NCBI GenBank assembly: GCA_930982035.1
Contig: CAKNJL010000007.1
Location: 1-61,087, forward strand
Reading direction: 5' to 3'
DNA length: 61,087 nt
From: an uncultured Clostridium sp.
Lineage (GTDB): Bacteria > Bacillota > Clostridia > TANB77 > CAG-508
The first letter of the stretch is position 1, and every line of letters starts with the position of its first letter. This document shows, in pieces, positions 1 through 9,728 of the stretch. Both the position numbers and the translations under genes were made by a program. The notes under the pieces are model-generated. The model saw nothing but the letters and a program-made list of their open reading frames with translations. It was not told where the DNA came from and searched no databases.

Positions 1-72
1 ATGTTTGTACATAGTTATTTTTGATTTTTCATACATTCTTATTTTATCATTTTTAATTATTCTGAGGAATTC

Positions 73-702
73 ATGTGTATTGCAGATTCTGGCGAAGATA
101 CCATTTTGGTAAATAATGACTTTTCTATGGCATTCAACACCGAAATTTTGGAACTCGAAGATGCAACTGAATTTCTTATGCAGAATTATGGCATCACAGT
201 AAATCTTGATGAACTTCATGAAGAGCACTGCATCGAGCTTGGACATATATTCCAGCTTGGTCAGAAATATTCTCAAACTATGAAAGGAATGTTTGTAGAT
301 CGAAACGGCAAAAGCCAATATTACCACATGGGTTGCTATGGCATTGGAGTAAGCAGAACTTTAGCAGCTATTTGCGAAATCAATTGCGATAAAGACGGTT
401 TTAAATGGCCTATATCTACGGCTCCTTATACCTTCTATATCGTTTCTAATGAAAATCAAAGAAATATAGCTGAAGAACTGTATCAAGAACTCCTCACTGC
501 CAACCAAAAAGTCATACTGGATGATCGCAAAAATGTTACTTTTGGTGCAAAGCTTAAAGATGCAAAATTGTTTGGTATTCCTTACCTTGTTATTATTGGT
601 AACTCTTATGCTGGAGACAATGTTTATGAGGTAGAGGAACGCTTAACTGGCAAAAAATCCAAGATGAGTTTTGGTCAACTTTGCGAATTAAGCACTCTCT
701 AA
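73..702 (+). pseudogene. proS: C-terminal fragment of bacterial-type prolyl-tRNA synthetase
   Basis: The 209 codons match only the C-terminal half of the bacterial-type enzyme that charges tRNA-Pro. They hold the end of the insertion domain, class II motif 3 (MGCYGIGVSRT, about residue 86) and a complete HGTP-type anticodon-binding domain ending at the stop. A full enzyme is about 570 residues, so motifs 1 and 2 are missing. The same frame has a TGA at 22-24, so this is not simply a reading frame running off the window edge. GAGGAA lies only 3 nt before the ATG, which is too close for a good start. The codons are richer in G/C than those of neighbouring genes (for example CGA AAC GGC). A full-length archaeal/eukaryotic-type proS lies at 26984-28423, so this copy is probably a relic or a transferred remnant. 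A free-standing domain with its own role is possible but unsupported. Confidence 0.7.
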
Positions 703-742
703 TGATCAATGTAGCAAAGATATATCATTGCTACTACACACG

Positions 743-773
743 AACTCCCCCCTATTAATTTAGGTGGGGAGTT
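743..773 (+). terminator. Hairpin after proS fragment
   Basis: AACTCCCC at 743-750 pairs with GGGGAGTT at 766-773, extended by CCT/AGG around a one-base bulge, with an AT-rich loop. There is only a weak T-run after it. It lies 40 bp past the stop of the proS fragment. Confidence 0.55.
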
Positions 774-813
774 ATATAATTTCTGTATGTTTAATTAAAA
801 TATCGTTAAATAT

Positions 814-1497
814 TTATTCAACATAATTTGTTTTTATTTTTTTAATTATATAATCTTCTACTCCAATCATTTTTAAATATTCTTCTATATTATTATATTT
901 TTTTTCAAATTCTTTTAAAAATTCTTGCATATATATTTCTTTTGGAGTTATTATATTTAGAATTCTGTTGTTAGAGTTAGCAAATTTAATTAAAGTTGTT
1001 TTCATGAATTGTCCAGTAGATACATAGTCTTCTATTATATCATTTTCGCTAACATTAAGCAACTTAAGTATTAAAGCTGTAACTACTCCTGTCCTATCTT
1101 TGCCTGCGTTACAAAAGTATAATACTTTTTCGTTGTTACCTAATATTTCAAAAATCTTTTTCATTTTTTCTTGTAACGTCAACATATTCATATATGATTT
1201 AGGAACTAACTCTTCTGTCTCCGGTATATCTTTTCCTATATCTATCCCTATATGGTAAACTTGAAAATTTTTATTATCTTCAAAAGAAGATTTTCTATTA
1301 TTTATCTCTTCTTGTGATCTCAAATCAATTACTGTATTCATTCCCATTTCATCTAATAATGATATATCGTTACTAGATAAATTTATTGGTAAATTACTCC
1401 TAATTAGTCTTTCCATTTTCACTCTATTTCCCTTACCAGTTTTATAACCACCAATATCTCTCATGTTGTCGATTGAGTCTTTTAAATATCTAACCAT
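814..1497 (-). CDS. Tyrosine-specific protein phosphatase, Y_phosphatase3 type
   Basis: A cytoplasmic cysteine phosphatase of the bacterial DUF442/Y_phosphatase3 kind (PF13350), which removes phosphate from phosphotyrosine or phosphoinositide-like substrates. NMRDIGGY near residue 12 and VIDLRS near residue 56 are the usual family landmarks. The P-loop CNAGKDRTG (about residues 129-137) carries the catalytic Cys and Arg of the CX5R signature. The length of 227 residues is typical. GAGGAGAG lies about 10 nt before the ATG. It is monocistronic between the proS fragment and fmt. The physiological substrate cannot be read from the sequence. Confidence 0.85.
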   Translation of the reverse strand: MVRYLKDSIDNMRDIGGYKTGKGNRVKMERLIRSNLPINLSSNDISLLDEMGMNTVIDLRSQEEINNRKSSFEDNKNFQVYHIGIDIGKDIPETEELVPKSYMNMLTLQEKMKKIFEILGNNEKVLYFCNAGKDRTGVVTALILKLLNVSENDIIEDYVSTGQFMKTTLIKFANSNNRILNIITPKEIYMQEFLKEFEKKYNNIEEYLKMIGVEDYIIKKIKTNYVE

Positions 1498-1654
1498 TTA
1501 TTTTTCTCTCCTCATTAGACTGAACTTCTTTTAAAAAAGTTACTCCTTCTATATTTCCATTATGGAAACTTTAACTTTCAATGTTCACATTTCAATATAT
1601 TTTTCCAAATTATGAACTGAAAATTTCTAACATTGAGTTCTAGATAGTTACATC

Positions 1655-2611
1655 CTACTCAAATACTTCAAATTCTTCTATTGGATTTCCTCTCAAATAT
1701 TCTTGTATAGTCATCCTTCTTGCATTTTCTCCTTGTATTTCTATAACTTTCAATATTCCTTCTTTACATTTTATATATATTCCATCTTTAGGATTTGAAG
1801 AAATAACAGTTCCATTCTTTAGAAAACTCATATTTTCTACAACTATTTCATCACTTTTGGCTACATCAACTTTCCAGAATTTCACTTTTTTACCATTCAA
1901 AAATGTATATGCACCCATTATAGGATTTAAACCTCTTACAAGATTTTTTATTTCTTTTGCAGATTTATTACTCCATTCTATTTTAGCCATATCTTTTGAT
2001 AACATTGGAGCTACTGTATAATTATCGCCTTGTTTTTCTCTAGGGGCTGTCCCATCTTCTATTTGCTTTAATGTTTCAACTAAAAGTTTTCCTCCAATAA
2101 CTTTTAACCTATCCCATAATTCTCCTGTTGTTTCATCTTCTCCAATTTCTACCTCTTGTTTTAAAATCATGTCACCAGTATCCATACCAATATCCATATA
2201 CATTGTTGTAACACCTGTTATTTGGTCACCATTTAAAACTGCCCATTGTATAGGTGCTGAACCTCTATATTGTGGCAATAACGAAGCATGTACATTAATA
2301 CAACCATATTGTGGAATATCTAATATTTCTTTTGGTAATATCTTTCCATATGCTACTACACAAATAATATCTGGTTTTAAGTTTTTTAGTTCATTTATAA
2401 ACTCTTCATTATTCTTTATTTTTTCTGGTTGATATATTTTTAGATTTTTTTCAATTGCAAATTCTTTTACAGGGCTTGGAATCATTTTCATTCCTCTTCC
2501 TTTCGGTCTATCTGGATTTGTTACCACACCTACAATTTCATGACCTGATGCATAGATTGCTTTTAAACTTTCTTCTGCAAAGTCTGGTGTTCCCATAAAT
2601 ACAATTTTCAT
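1655..2611 (-). CDS. fmt: Methionyl-tRNA formyltransferase
   Basis: Formylates Met-tRNA(fMet) with 10-formyl-THF for translation initiation. It opens with MKIVFMGTPDFAE. The hydrolase-like core has HASLLPQYRGSAPIQWA (about residues 107-123), which carries the catalytic Asn/His/Asp region, followed by TGVTTMYMDIGMDTGDM. A C-terminal OB-like tRNA-binding domain follows. At 318 residues it is full length. It is the third gene of the priA-def-fmt cluster, 37 bp after def, and has AAGGAG before the ATG. This order is common in Firmicutes. Confidence 0.97.
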   Translation of the reverse strand: MKIVFMGTPDFAEESLKAIYASGHEIVGVVTNPDRPKGRGMKMIPSPVKEFAIEKNLKIYQPEKIKNNEEFINELKNLKPDIICVVAYGKILPKEILDIPQYGCINVHASLLPQYRGSAPIQWAVLNGDQITGVTTMYMDIGMDTGDMILKQEVEIGEDETTGELWDRLKVIGGKLLVETLKQIEDGTAPREKQGDNYTVAPMLSKDMAKIEWSNKSAKEIKNLVRGLNPIMGAYTFLNGKKVKFWKVDVAKSDEIVVENMSFLKNGTVISSNPKDGIYIKCKEGILKVIEIQGENARRMTIQEYLRGNPIEEFEVFE

Positions 2612-2648
2612 AATTTTCTCCTTAATTCTTCATAACTACAATTTTATC

Positions 2649-3134
2649 CTATTTCTCTGGTTCTATATATTCCAATGTTCCTGGTATAATTTTATCTATA
2701 AATAGTTCTCCTTCTAAATGGTCAAGTTCATGTGATATTGCTTGTGCTAATAATTCTTTTGCTTTTACTCTCATTCTTTTACCATTTCTGTCTGTATATT
2801 CAGCTACCACTTCTGCTGGTCTTACTACCTTTGCAAATTCATTAGGAAAACTCAAGCATCCTTCTTCTACTTCTTGCTCTCCTTTTGTTTTTATAATAAT
2901 AGGATTTATTAAAACTATTGGTCCTTTATCATCATATAAATCTATTACTACTATTCTTTTCAATACACCTACTTGTACTCCTGCAAGTCCAACTCCATTG
3001 TATTTGTGCATTGTTTCTATCATATCATCAATCAGTGTTTGTATTTTTTCAGTTGGAATATCTTCTTCTGGAACTTCTCTTGATTTTTTCTTTAATATTT
3101 CGTCCCCTTGATATCTTAAATTTCTAATTGCCAT
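2649..3134 (-). CDS. def: Peptide deformylase
   Basis: A metalloenzyme that removes the N-formyl group from nascent proteins, so it undoes the reaction of the adjacent fmt product. All three signature motifs are present: GVGLAGVQVG (about residue 47), EEGCLSFP (about residue 91, with the metal-binding Cys) and ISHELDHLEG (about residue 133, the HExxH helix). In motif 1 the usual second Ala is Gly. Motif 3 starts with Ser where Gln is more common. The length of 161 residues is normal. A ribosome binding site (AAAGGTGG) precedes the ATG. Confidence 0.95.
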   Translation of the reverse strand: MAIRNLRYQGDEILKKKSREVPEEDIPTEKIQTLIDDMIETMHKYNGVGLAGVQVGVLKRIVVIDLYDDKGPIVLINPIIIKTKGEQEVEEGCLSFPNEFAKVVRPAEVVAEYTDRNGKRMRVKAKELLAQAISHELDHLEGELFIDKIIPGTLEYIEPEK

Positions 3135-3224
3135 TATATTTCCACCCTTTCCATTTATTGTTTACTTTTATATTTTACGAACATAGTTAATCTGAATAAT
3201 ATGTATAATCTTATTTTACTTAAA

Positions 3225-3257
3225 TGATGATTTTTTCTCCGTCCCCAAATCACCATC
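3225..3257. repeat. REP-like hairpin at the 3' end of priA
   Basis: An imperfect palindrome of about 11-bp arms (ATGATGATTT against AAATCACCAT). The loop carries GGGGACGG when read on the minus strand. It shares this GGGGACGG vocabulary with the hairpin at 23266-23399. The priA stop codon lies inside one arm. Confidence 0.45.
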
Positions 3258-5616
3258 AACTCATATTATTTGGATTTACATCTATTGATATTCTTGTATC
3301 TTTTATATTTTCTTGATATATCTCTTTTAAACATTCATTTAGGATTTCATTTGCTCTTTTTGTCATTATTCCTTTTATTATAATTCTCCATCTATACCTA
3401 TTTTGAATTTTATCTATTGGACATGGCATTGGTTTAAATATCCTAAATTCTTCTTTATTTAATTTTTGTTCTAAATAATTATATACCTTACTTGATACAT
3501 TTTTTATTTCTGTTTCACTATAACTATTAAATCCAATTAATATTATATCGCAAAATGGCGGATATTTCAACTGTTTTCTAAGTACTATTTCTGTTTCATA
3601 AAAAGTATTATAATTTTGTTTTTGTGCACATATAATACTAAAGTTATCTGGATTATATGTTTGTATTACAACTTTTCCTGGTAAGTTTTCTCTTCCTGCT
3701 CTTCCTGCTACTTGTGTTAATATTTGAAATGTTCTCTCATTTGCTCTATAGTCATCTATATTAAGTGAACTGTCTGCTGCAATAACTCCTACTAATGTTA
3801 CATTTGGAAAGTGATGTCCTTTTACTACCATTTGTGTTCCAATTAATATGTCTATATTTTCATTTTTAAACTTATTTAATATCTCTTCATGTGAGTTCTT
3901 TTTTGTTACTGTATCAATATCCATTCTAATTGTTGAGGCATTTGGAAATTGTTTATTGATTTCTTGTTCTAGTTTTTGTGTCCCTGTTCCAAAATATCTT
4001 ATTTTATCACTATGACATTCTGGACAAACTGTTACTACTTTTTCTTCATGTCCACAATAATGACATTTTAGCTTTCTTTCATAACTATGATATGTCATAC
4101 TGATATTACAGTTAGGGCATTTTACTGTATAACCACAATTTCTGCACATGATAAATGTTGAATATCCTCTTCTGTTTAAAAATAGTATTGTCTGCCTTTT
4201 TTGTTTTAGGTTTTCTTCAATACTATTATATAATTCCATACTTAGCATTGACCTATTTCCATTTGCTAATTCTTGTTTTAAATCTATTATTTCTACTTTT
4301 GGAAGCGCTGAGTTATTTGCTCTTTTGGTTAATTCTAATAATTGTATTTTTGTATTTTTCTCACTTTCTATGCTTTTTTTGTCATTATCTTCTGAAGCTC
4401 CTAATCTATTATCTATTTCTTTTAAACTATTAGCATAATTTTGTATTTGGCTATTTTCTTTTTTTGTATCTTGTTCTATTATTTGTGTTTTATAGAAAGT
4501 AGTAATGTCTGGTGTTGCACTTCCCAATACTACTGGTGCTTTATTTTCTTTTGCCAAGATTTTTGCAATTTCTTTTGCATTATATCTTGGATTTGTTTCT
4601 GATTTATATGAACTATCATGTTCTTCATCAATAATAATAATTCCTATATTTTCAAGTGGTGCAAATATTGCAGACCTTGCACCTATTACGATTCTTGCCT
4701 TTTTTTCTCTTATCCTTTCCCATTCATCATGTCTTTCCCCTATTGATAATTTACTATGTAATATTGCAATTTCTTCTTTTCCAAATCTAGAAATGAATCT
4801 GTCTAACATTTGTGGTGTTAATGATATTTCTGGTACTAAAACAATGGCATTTTTTCCTTTGTCTAATACTTTTTCTATTAATTGCAGATATACTTCTGTT
4901 TTTCCTGAACCTGTTACTCCATACAATAGAAATTGATTGTATTGTTCATTATTTATTGAATTTTCCACTCTTTTAAATGCTTTTTCTTGCTCCTCTGTTA
5001 AATTTAATTTGCTAGTTTTTTCACAATTTCTCCCCAATAGTGGATTTCTTTCTATCTTTTTTTCAACATATTCTAAATACCCATTTTTTACCAATGTATT
5101 TACAATTGCTCTTGAACAATCTGTAAACATTTCTATTTCTGAAACTGTTGCTCCTTCATTATCTTTTATAAAGTTTAATAATTTTTTATGTTTTTCTGAT
5201 TTTATTTTTCCTGTTTCTATTTCAAATTCTATTTCTTCCACTTCTTTTTTTAAATATACACAATTGATTGTTTTATCTTGTATTCTTTTTTCTTTGTTTT
5301 TATTTCTGGTTCCTGGTGTTAACATTAATTTTATACAATCAGATACATTGCAAAAATATCTCTTTGCCATCCATTTGGCTAGCTCTATCTGCTTGTCCGT
5401 TAAGTTTTCTTCTAGTTTTGCTATGTCTTTTACTTCATATTCTGATTTTTCTTTGATTCCTACAACAAATGCTTCAGCAAGTTTTTCTCCTCTGCCAAAA
5501 GGAACTAATACTTTGCTTCCTACTAGTATTAGTTCTTCTAACTCTTTTGGTATGTTATAGTCAAATGTTCTATTTAATTTTTTTGCTCCTCTATTGATAA
5601 TAACTTCTGCTACCAT
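3256..5616 (-). CDS. priA: Primosomal replication restart helicase PriA
   Basis: A 3'-5' superfamily 2 DNA helicase that reloads the replisome at stalled forks. It has an N-terminal DNA-binding domain (about residues 1-105), Walker A GVTGSGKTEVY (233-243), the Walker B variant DEEHDSSYK (330-338) and helicase motif SATPD. The zinc-binding block of paired CxxC motifs lies at about residues 491-534. The C-terminal helicase half carries GTQMVVKGHHFP and QVAGRAGR. At 786 residues it is slightly long because of an Asn/Lys/Glu/Ser-rich insertion at about residues 378-427, between the two RecA-like lobes. It is first in the priA-def-fmt operon. GGAG lies 8 nt before the ATG. Confidence 0.97.
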   Translation of the reverse strand: MVAEVIINRGAKKLNRTFDYNIPKELEELILVGSKVLVPFGRGEKLAEAFVVGIKEKSEYEVKDIAKLEENLTDKQIELAKWMAKRYFCNVSDCIKLMLTPGTRNKNKEKRIQDKTINCVYLKKEVEEIEFEIETGKIKSEKHKKLLNFIKDNEGATVSEIEMFTDCSRAIVNTLVKNGYLEYVEKKIERNPLLGRNCEKTSKLNLTEEQEKAFKRVENSINNEQYNQFLLYGVTGSGKTEVYLQLIEKVLDKGKNAIVLVPEISLTPQMLDRFISRFGKEEIAILHSKLSIGERHDEWERIREKKARIVIGARSAIFAPLENIGIIIIDEEHDSSYKSETNPRYNAKEIAKILAKENKAPVVLGSATPDITTFYKTQIIEQDTKKENSQIQNYANSLKEIDNRLGASEDNDKKSIESEKNTKIQLLELTKRANNSALPKVEIIDLKQELANGNRSMLSMELYNSIEENLKQKRQTILFLNRRGYSTFIMCRNCGYTVKCPNCNISMTYHSYERKLKCHYCGHEEKVVTVCPECHSDKIRYFGTGTQKLEQEINKQFPNASTIRMDIDTVTKKNSHEEILNKFKNENIDILIGTQMVVKGHHFPNVTLVGVIAADSSLNIDDYRANERTFQILTQVAGRAGRENLPGKVVIQTYNPDNFSIICAQKQNYNTFYETEIVLRKQLKYPPFCDIILIGFNSYSETEIKNVSSKVYNYLEQKLNKEEFRIFKPMPCPIDKIQNRYRWRIIIKGIMTKRANEILNECLKEIYQENIKDTRISIDVNPNNMS

Positions 5617-5646
5617 ATTTTCTCCTATTATTTTTATCTTTTTTCT

Positions 5647-5778
5647 TTAACGTAAGATCATTATATATCTTTCTGCTAAGTTTTCTAATTTTTCTATATA
5701 CATTGTTTTATCTACATAATAATAGTCATTTTCTATCAGACTTTCATAATCACTTATTCCGTATAGCGGTTTTTTCAC
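5647..5778 (-). pseudogene. N-terminal remnant of an AAA-ATPase-like/PD-(D/E)XK family protein
   Basis: A GTG-initiated frame of 43 codons contains PLYGISDYESLIENDYYYVD followed by KTMYIEKLE and ends ...ERYIMILR-stop. This matches the start of the AAA-ATPase_like (PF09820, DUF1703-type) family. Those proteins typically begin KPLPYGISDF...YYYVDKT and reach the P-loop just after a LxRPRRFGK motif. The frame stops exactly where that RPRRFGK motif would begin, and the rest of the protein (normally 500 or more residues) is absent. It lies in the priA-clpX intergenic region and is best read as a decayed copy of a family that is highly multi-copy in gut Firmicutes. Confidence 0.65.
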
Positions 5779-5905
5779 TTTAACCACTTTCCAACTCTCT
5801 TTTTGTCTATTTTACTATACATATATTAAAATAGCAAGTTCTTTTATTTGAATAATATCATAATTTTTTATAGGAAAACTCTTTACTAAAAGTTAAGATT
5901 TTAAA

Positions 5906-5967
5906 AAAATCTGACACTACTATATAAAATTTATTAGTAATAATTTTATATAATTGTATCAGATTTT
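5906..5967 (-). terminator. Long AT-rich hairpin downstream of clpX
   Basis: Outer arms AAAATCTGA and TCAGATTTT enclose a second stem, TATATAAAATT against AATTTTATATA, with a TATTAGTAAT loop. It lies just after the clpX stop on the minus strand. It probably ends clpX transcription, although the U-run is weak. Confidence 0.5.
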
Positions 5968-5997
5968 ATAAAACTAAATTAGTATTATACATATTCT

Positions 5998-7323
5998 CTA
6001 TGCTGTTTCTTTTTCTTCACTTTGTGGCACTTGTCTTTTTTTCTTTTTGTTTTTTTGTTCTTTTTGTTTATTGTTATTTACTACTATATCTGGTGCTTCA
6101 TTATCTAATATTGTTCTTTTTGTAATAATACATTTTTCAATATTAGGATTTGAAGGTATGTCAAACATAATGTCTCTCATTCTTTCTTCAATTATTGAAC
6201 GTAAACCTCTTGCTCCTGTTTTTCTTTCAATTGCTTTATCAACAATTGCTCCTAGTGCATCTTCTTCAAATATTAATTCTACACCATCAATTTCAAATAA
6301 TTTTTGATATTGTTTTATTAATGAATTTTTAGGTTCTTTCAATATTTGTATTAAAGCATCTCTATCTAATTCTTGCAAAGTTGCTACTATTGGCAATCTT
6401 CCTATAAATTCAGGAATCAAACCATATTTTAATAAATCTTGTGGCAATAGTTCTTTAAATACTTCATATTTACTAATTTCTTTTGCACTTTCTATCTTAG
6501 AACCAAATCCTATTGATTTTTTACCTGTTCTATCTCTAATAATGTTTTCTAATCCTTCAAATGCTCCTCCACATATAATTAATATATTTTCTGTATTTAT
6601 TTGTATTAATTCTTGGTTTGGATGTTTTCTTCCTCCTTGTGGTGGAACAGACGCAATTGTTCCTTCAATAATTTTTAATAATGCTTGTTGCACACCTTCT
6701 CCACTTACATCTCTAGTTATTGATGGATTTTCTGATTTTCTTGTTATTTTATCTATTTCATCTATATAAATTATTCCTTTTTCTGCTTTTTGTACATCTC
6801 CATCTGCTGATTGAATTAATTTTAATAAAATATTTTCAACATCTTCTCCGACATAACCAGCTTCTGTAAGTGTTGTTGCATCTGCTATTGCAAATGGTAC
6901 ATCCAATATTCTTGCAAGTGTTCTTGCAAGTAATGTTTTTCCACATCCAGTAGGACCTAAAAGTAATATGTTACTTTTTTGAATTTCCACATCATCATCT
7001 TTACTATTAGCTTCTTCATGTGCTATTCTTTTATAGTGATTATATACGGCTACTGATAAAGTTTTTTTTGCGTCTTCTTGCCCTATTACATAATCATCTA
7101 ATACTTTCTTTATTTCTTTTGGGCTTGGAATATCATTTAATTCATTTAATGTATATCCTGCTTTATCATCATCATATAATTCTGATTCTATTATGCTATT
7201 ACAAAGTTCCACACATTCATCACATATATACACACCTGGGCCTGCAACTATTTTTCTTACATTTTCTTGTGCTTTACCACAAAATGAACATCTTACACTT
7301 TTTGGTACATCATTTTTTGCCAT
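5998..7323 (-). CDS. clpX: ATP-dependent Clp protease ATP-binding subunit ClpX
   Basis: An AAA+ unfoldase that recognises tagged or specific substrates and feeds them to ClpP. It has an N-terminal C4 zinc-binding domain (CSFCGK...CDECVELC, about residues 12-38), Walker [12 protein letters not shown] (about 125), Walker [11 protein letters not shown] (about 190) and the C-terminal small domain with [17 protein letters not shown]. The basic, low-complexity tail [12 protein letters not shown] is slightly unusual. A start 9 bp further upstream (MEKMAK) would abut the AAGGAAGGA site. MAKNDVPK sits 9 nt from it and is preferred, giving 441 residues. clpP lies just upstream in the same orientation. 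Confidence 0.96.
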   Translation of the reverse strand: MAKNDVPKSVRCSFCGKAQENVRKIVAGPGVYICDECVELCNSIIESELYDDDKAGYTLNELNDIPSPKEIKKVLDDYVIGQEDAKKTLSVAVYNHYKRIAHEEANSKDDDVEIQKSNILLLGPTGCGKTLLARTLARILDVPFAIADATTLTEAGYVGEDVENILLKLIQSADGDVQKAEKGIIYIDEIDKITRKSENPSITRDVSGEGVQQALLKIIEGTIASVPPQGGRKHPNQELIQINTENILIICGGAFEGLENIIRDRTGKKSIGFGSKIESAKEISKYEVFKELLPQDLLKYGLIPEFIGRLPIVATLQELDRDALIQILKEPKNSLIKQYQKLFEIDGVELIFEEDALGAIVDKAIERKTGARGLRSIIEERMRDIMFDIPSNPNIEKCIITKRTILDNEAPDIVVNNNKQKEQKNKKKKRQVPQSEEKETA

Positions 7324-7418
7324 CTTTTCCATTCCTTCCTTAAGGATTTTATCTCCTTAATTTTTAAAATCTCTTATATTATATTAAATTTGATAAATAT
7401 TATACACTATTTTTTTAT

Positions 7419-7472
7419 TGTATAGGAAAAATCGGATTTTATCTCTACCCAATGTGGATTTTTCCATATACA
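7419..7472. repeat. TATAGGAAA-family hairpin upstream of clpX
   Basis: TGTATAGGAAAAATC at the left pairs, with one bulge, with GATTTTTCCATATACA at the right. The adjacent bases TAAGATGCCTAAC (read on the minus strand, 7473-7490) recur near 11130, next to another TGTATAGGAAAAAT. It lies between clpP and clpX. Confidence 0.5.
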
Positions 7473-7495
7473 GCAAAGTTAGGCATCTTATATTT

Positions 7496-8101
7496 CTATT
7501 TTCTTTTGTCCATAATTCCATCTATCAATCCATAATTTAAAGCTTCTTGTGCTGTCATATAGTTATCTCTTTCTGTATCTTTTTGAATTGTTTCTACAGA
7601 TTGACCTGTTCTTTCACTTAAAAATTTATTTAATTTTTCTCTTGTCTTAACTAAATGGTCTGCATGTATTTTTATTTCTGTAGCTTGACCTGAAAGTCCT
7701 CCACCACCGATTAATGGTTGATGAATTAAGATTTCTGCATTTGGTGTTGCAAATCTTTTTCCTTTTTCTCCAGCACATAATAATGCAGCTCCCATACTTG
7801 CTGCCATTCCTATACAAATTGTTGATACTGGACATTTTATATAATTCATTGTATCAATTATTCCCATTCCATCTGTAATTGAACCACCTGGTGAGTTAAT
7901 ATATAAATTGATATCTTTATCTGGATCTTCTGATTCTAAGAATAATAATTGTGCAATTATTAAACTTGATGTTGTTGGGTTTACATCTTCTCCTAAAAAT
8001 ATAATTCTATCTTTTAATAATCTTGAAAAGATATCATATGATCTTTCTCCTTTACTTGTTTGTTCTATAACATATGGAACTAAACTATTTTTTTCTAACA
8101 T
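7496..8101 (-). CDS. clpP: ATP-dependent Clp protease proteolytic subunit
   Basis: A serine protease that forms the tetradecameric chamber used by ClpX and other Clp ATPases. The catalytic Ser lies in [14 protein letters not shown] (about residue 98), the His in [10 protein letters not shown] (about 123) and the Asp in DTERDNYM (about 172). At 201 residues it is full length. AAGGAGGAA precedes the ATG at good spacing. It is followed by clpX and preceded by tig on the same strand, the classic tig-clpP-clpX order. Confidence 0.97.
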   Translation of the reverse strand: MLEKNSLVPYVIEQTSKGERSYDIFSRLLKDRIIFLGEDVNPTTSSLIIAQLLFLESEDPDKDINLYINSPGGSITDGMGIIDTMNYIKCPVSTICIGMAASMGAALLCAGEKGKRFATPNAEILIHQPLIGGGGLSGQATEIKIHADHLVKTREKLNKFLSERTGQSVETIQKDTERDNYMTAQEALNYGLIDGIMDKRK

Positions 8102-8220
8102 AATTAATTTCCTCCTTAACTTTTATACATTATTCATTTATAATGTATAATTAATACTGTATAATTATAATTTTTTACATTCATAGTTAATATATTCTAC
8201 CTTGTAGTAATTGTCAAAAA

Positions 8221-8263
8221 AGCTGGGATTAAACCTTTACTATTTATTTAACATCCCAACTTC
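8221..8263 (-). terminator. Intrinsic terminator of tig
   Basis: On the minus strand AAGTTGGGAT pairs with ATCCCAGCTT, followed by a run of T. It lies 13 bp past the tig stop. Confidence 0.75.
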
Positions 8264-8275
8264 TTCATATTTTGT

Positions 8276-9562
8276 TTATTTTATTTTTGCATTTTCTACT
8301 AAAAATTCTAATGCTTTTTCTGATTCTAATCCTTTTTTTATATAATTTATCACATTTTCATTTTTCATAAATTCTTCGTCATTTTCTTTACCGTAATTTT
8401 TAGCCATTTCTTTCATTTTTTCTTCTACATCAATATCCGCAACTTCTATTTTTTCTGCTTTTATTACTGCTTCTAAAGCTAAACGAGATTTAATTGCTTC
8501 TATTGCTTGTGGCTCATACTCTTTTTGCATATCTTCTTTTGTTTTTCCCATTATTTGAAGATATTGATCTAGCTTTAATCCTTGATATGCTAATCTTTGT
8601 TCCATATCTTTTAACATATTTTCTGTTTCTGTTTCAATCATTCCTGATGGGATTTCAACTTTCATATTTTCGCATACAGCTTTTATAACTGCATCTTGTG
8701 TTTCATATTTTGCTCTTTCATCATTTTGTTTTTGTTGTTTTTCTTTAATACTTTCTTTTAATTCTTTTAATGTATCAAATTCACTAACATCTTTTGCAAA
8801 TTCATCATCTAGTTTTGGTAACTCTTTTTTCTTAATTTCATTTACTTTTACTTTAAATGTAGCATCTTTTCCAGCTAAATCTTTTGAAAAATATTCATCT
8901 GGAAATTTTACATTTATATCTTTTTCTTCATCAATTTTCATTCCAATAACTTGGTCTTCAAATCCTGGTATAAATGTATTACTTCCTATTTCTAAGTCAT
9001 GACCTTCAGCTTTACCACCTTCAAAAGCAACTCCATCTACAAAACCTTCAAAATCAATATTTGCAATATCTCCCTTTTCAACAGGTCTATCATCTATTGA
9101 TACTAATCTTGAATTATGTTCTTGCATATGTCCTAATTCGTGGTCAATATCTTCATCTGTTACTTTGTATTCTATTTTTTTGATTTCTACTCCCTTATAT
9201 TTTCCTAATTCTGCTTCTGGCTTAATTTGGAAAACTGCTGTAAATATTAAGTCTTGTCCTTTTCCTATTTGTGTAACTTCTATATCAGGTCTACTTACAA
9301 CTTCTAATTTATTTTCTTCTACTGCTTTTTCTAATTCTTCTGGTACTACTTCATTAAAAGCATCTTCATAGAATATTTCTTTTCCATAATATTTTTCTAC
9401 AATATTCATTGGTGCTTTTCCTTTTCTAAATCCTGGTATATTAAAATATTTTGCACTTTTAAAATATACTTTCTTTATTGCTTCATCAAATTTTGAAGCC
9501 TCTATTGTTACATTTAATTTTACTTCATTTGCATTTTCTGTTTTTTCTACTTTACATTCCAT
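8276..9562 (-). CDS. tig: Trigger factor
   Basis: A ribosome-associated chaperone and peptidyl-prolyl isomerase that meets nascent chains at the exit tunnel. The N-terminal ribosome-binding domain carries the signature FNIPGFRKGKAPM (about residue 41; the canonical loop is GFRxGxxP). An FKBP-type PPIase domain follows (about 150-240, with VEKGDIANIDFEGFVDG), then a long helical C-terminal substrate cradle. A TTG three codons upstream directly abuts AAAGGA, so the ATG at 9562 (MECKVEK) is the likelier start, giving 428 residues, which is normal. Confidence 0.96.
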   Translation of the reverse strand: MECKVEKTENANEVKLNVTIEASKFDEAIKKVYFKSAKYFNIPGFRKGKAPMNIVEKYYGKEIFYEDAFNEVVPEELEKAVEENKLEVVSRPDIEVTQIGKGQDLIFTAVFQIKPEAELGKYKGVEIKKIEYKVTDEDIDHELGHMQEHNSRLVSIDDRPVEKGDIANIDFEGFVDGVAFEGGKAEGHDLEIGSNTFIPGFEDQVIGMKIDEEKDINVKFPDEYFSKDLAGKDATFKVKVNEIKKKELPKLDDEFAKDVSEFDTLKELKESIKEKQQKQNDERAKYETQDAVIKAVCENMKVEIPSGMIETETENMLKDMEQRLAYQGLKLDQYLQIMGKTKEDMQKEYEPQAIEAIKSRLALEAVIKAEKIEVADIDVEEKMKEMAKNYGKENDEEFMKNENVINYIKKGLESEKALEFLVENAKIK

Positions 9563-9655
9563 TTTATTCAATCCTTTCTTTATTCATATAAGCCTAATTA
9601 TTATACCACATTTTTCCTATTTTGCAAGGATTTTTAAATATTTTTTGAAAAATAC

Positions 9656-9684
9656 TTGTTTTTTTCACACTTTTGTGTTAAACT
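9656..9684 (+). promoter_or_regulatory. Putative sigma-A promoter of rpmB
   Basis: TTGTTT, a 17-bp spacer and TAAACT, ending about 45 bp before the rpmB ATG. The spacer contains a small CACA...TGTG inverted repeat. Confidence 0.4.
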
Positions 9685-9728
9685 TGTTACTAGTCAGTTT
9701 ATTTTAAAATTAGGAGGTGCAATTAAGA

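Noticed and set aside
1551..1572. TTTCCATTATGGAAA palindrome near fmt as an operator
   Set aside because: Short, AT-rich, single occurrence, and not placed at a recognisable promoter.
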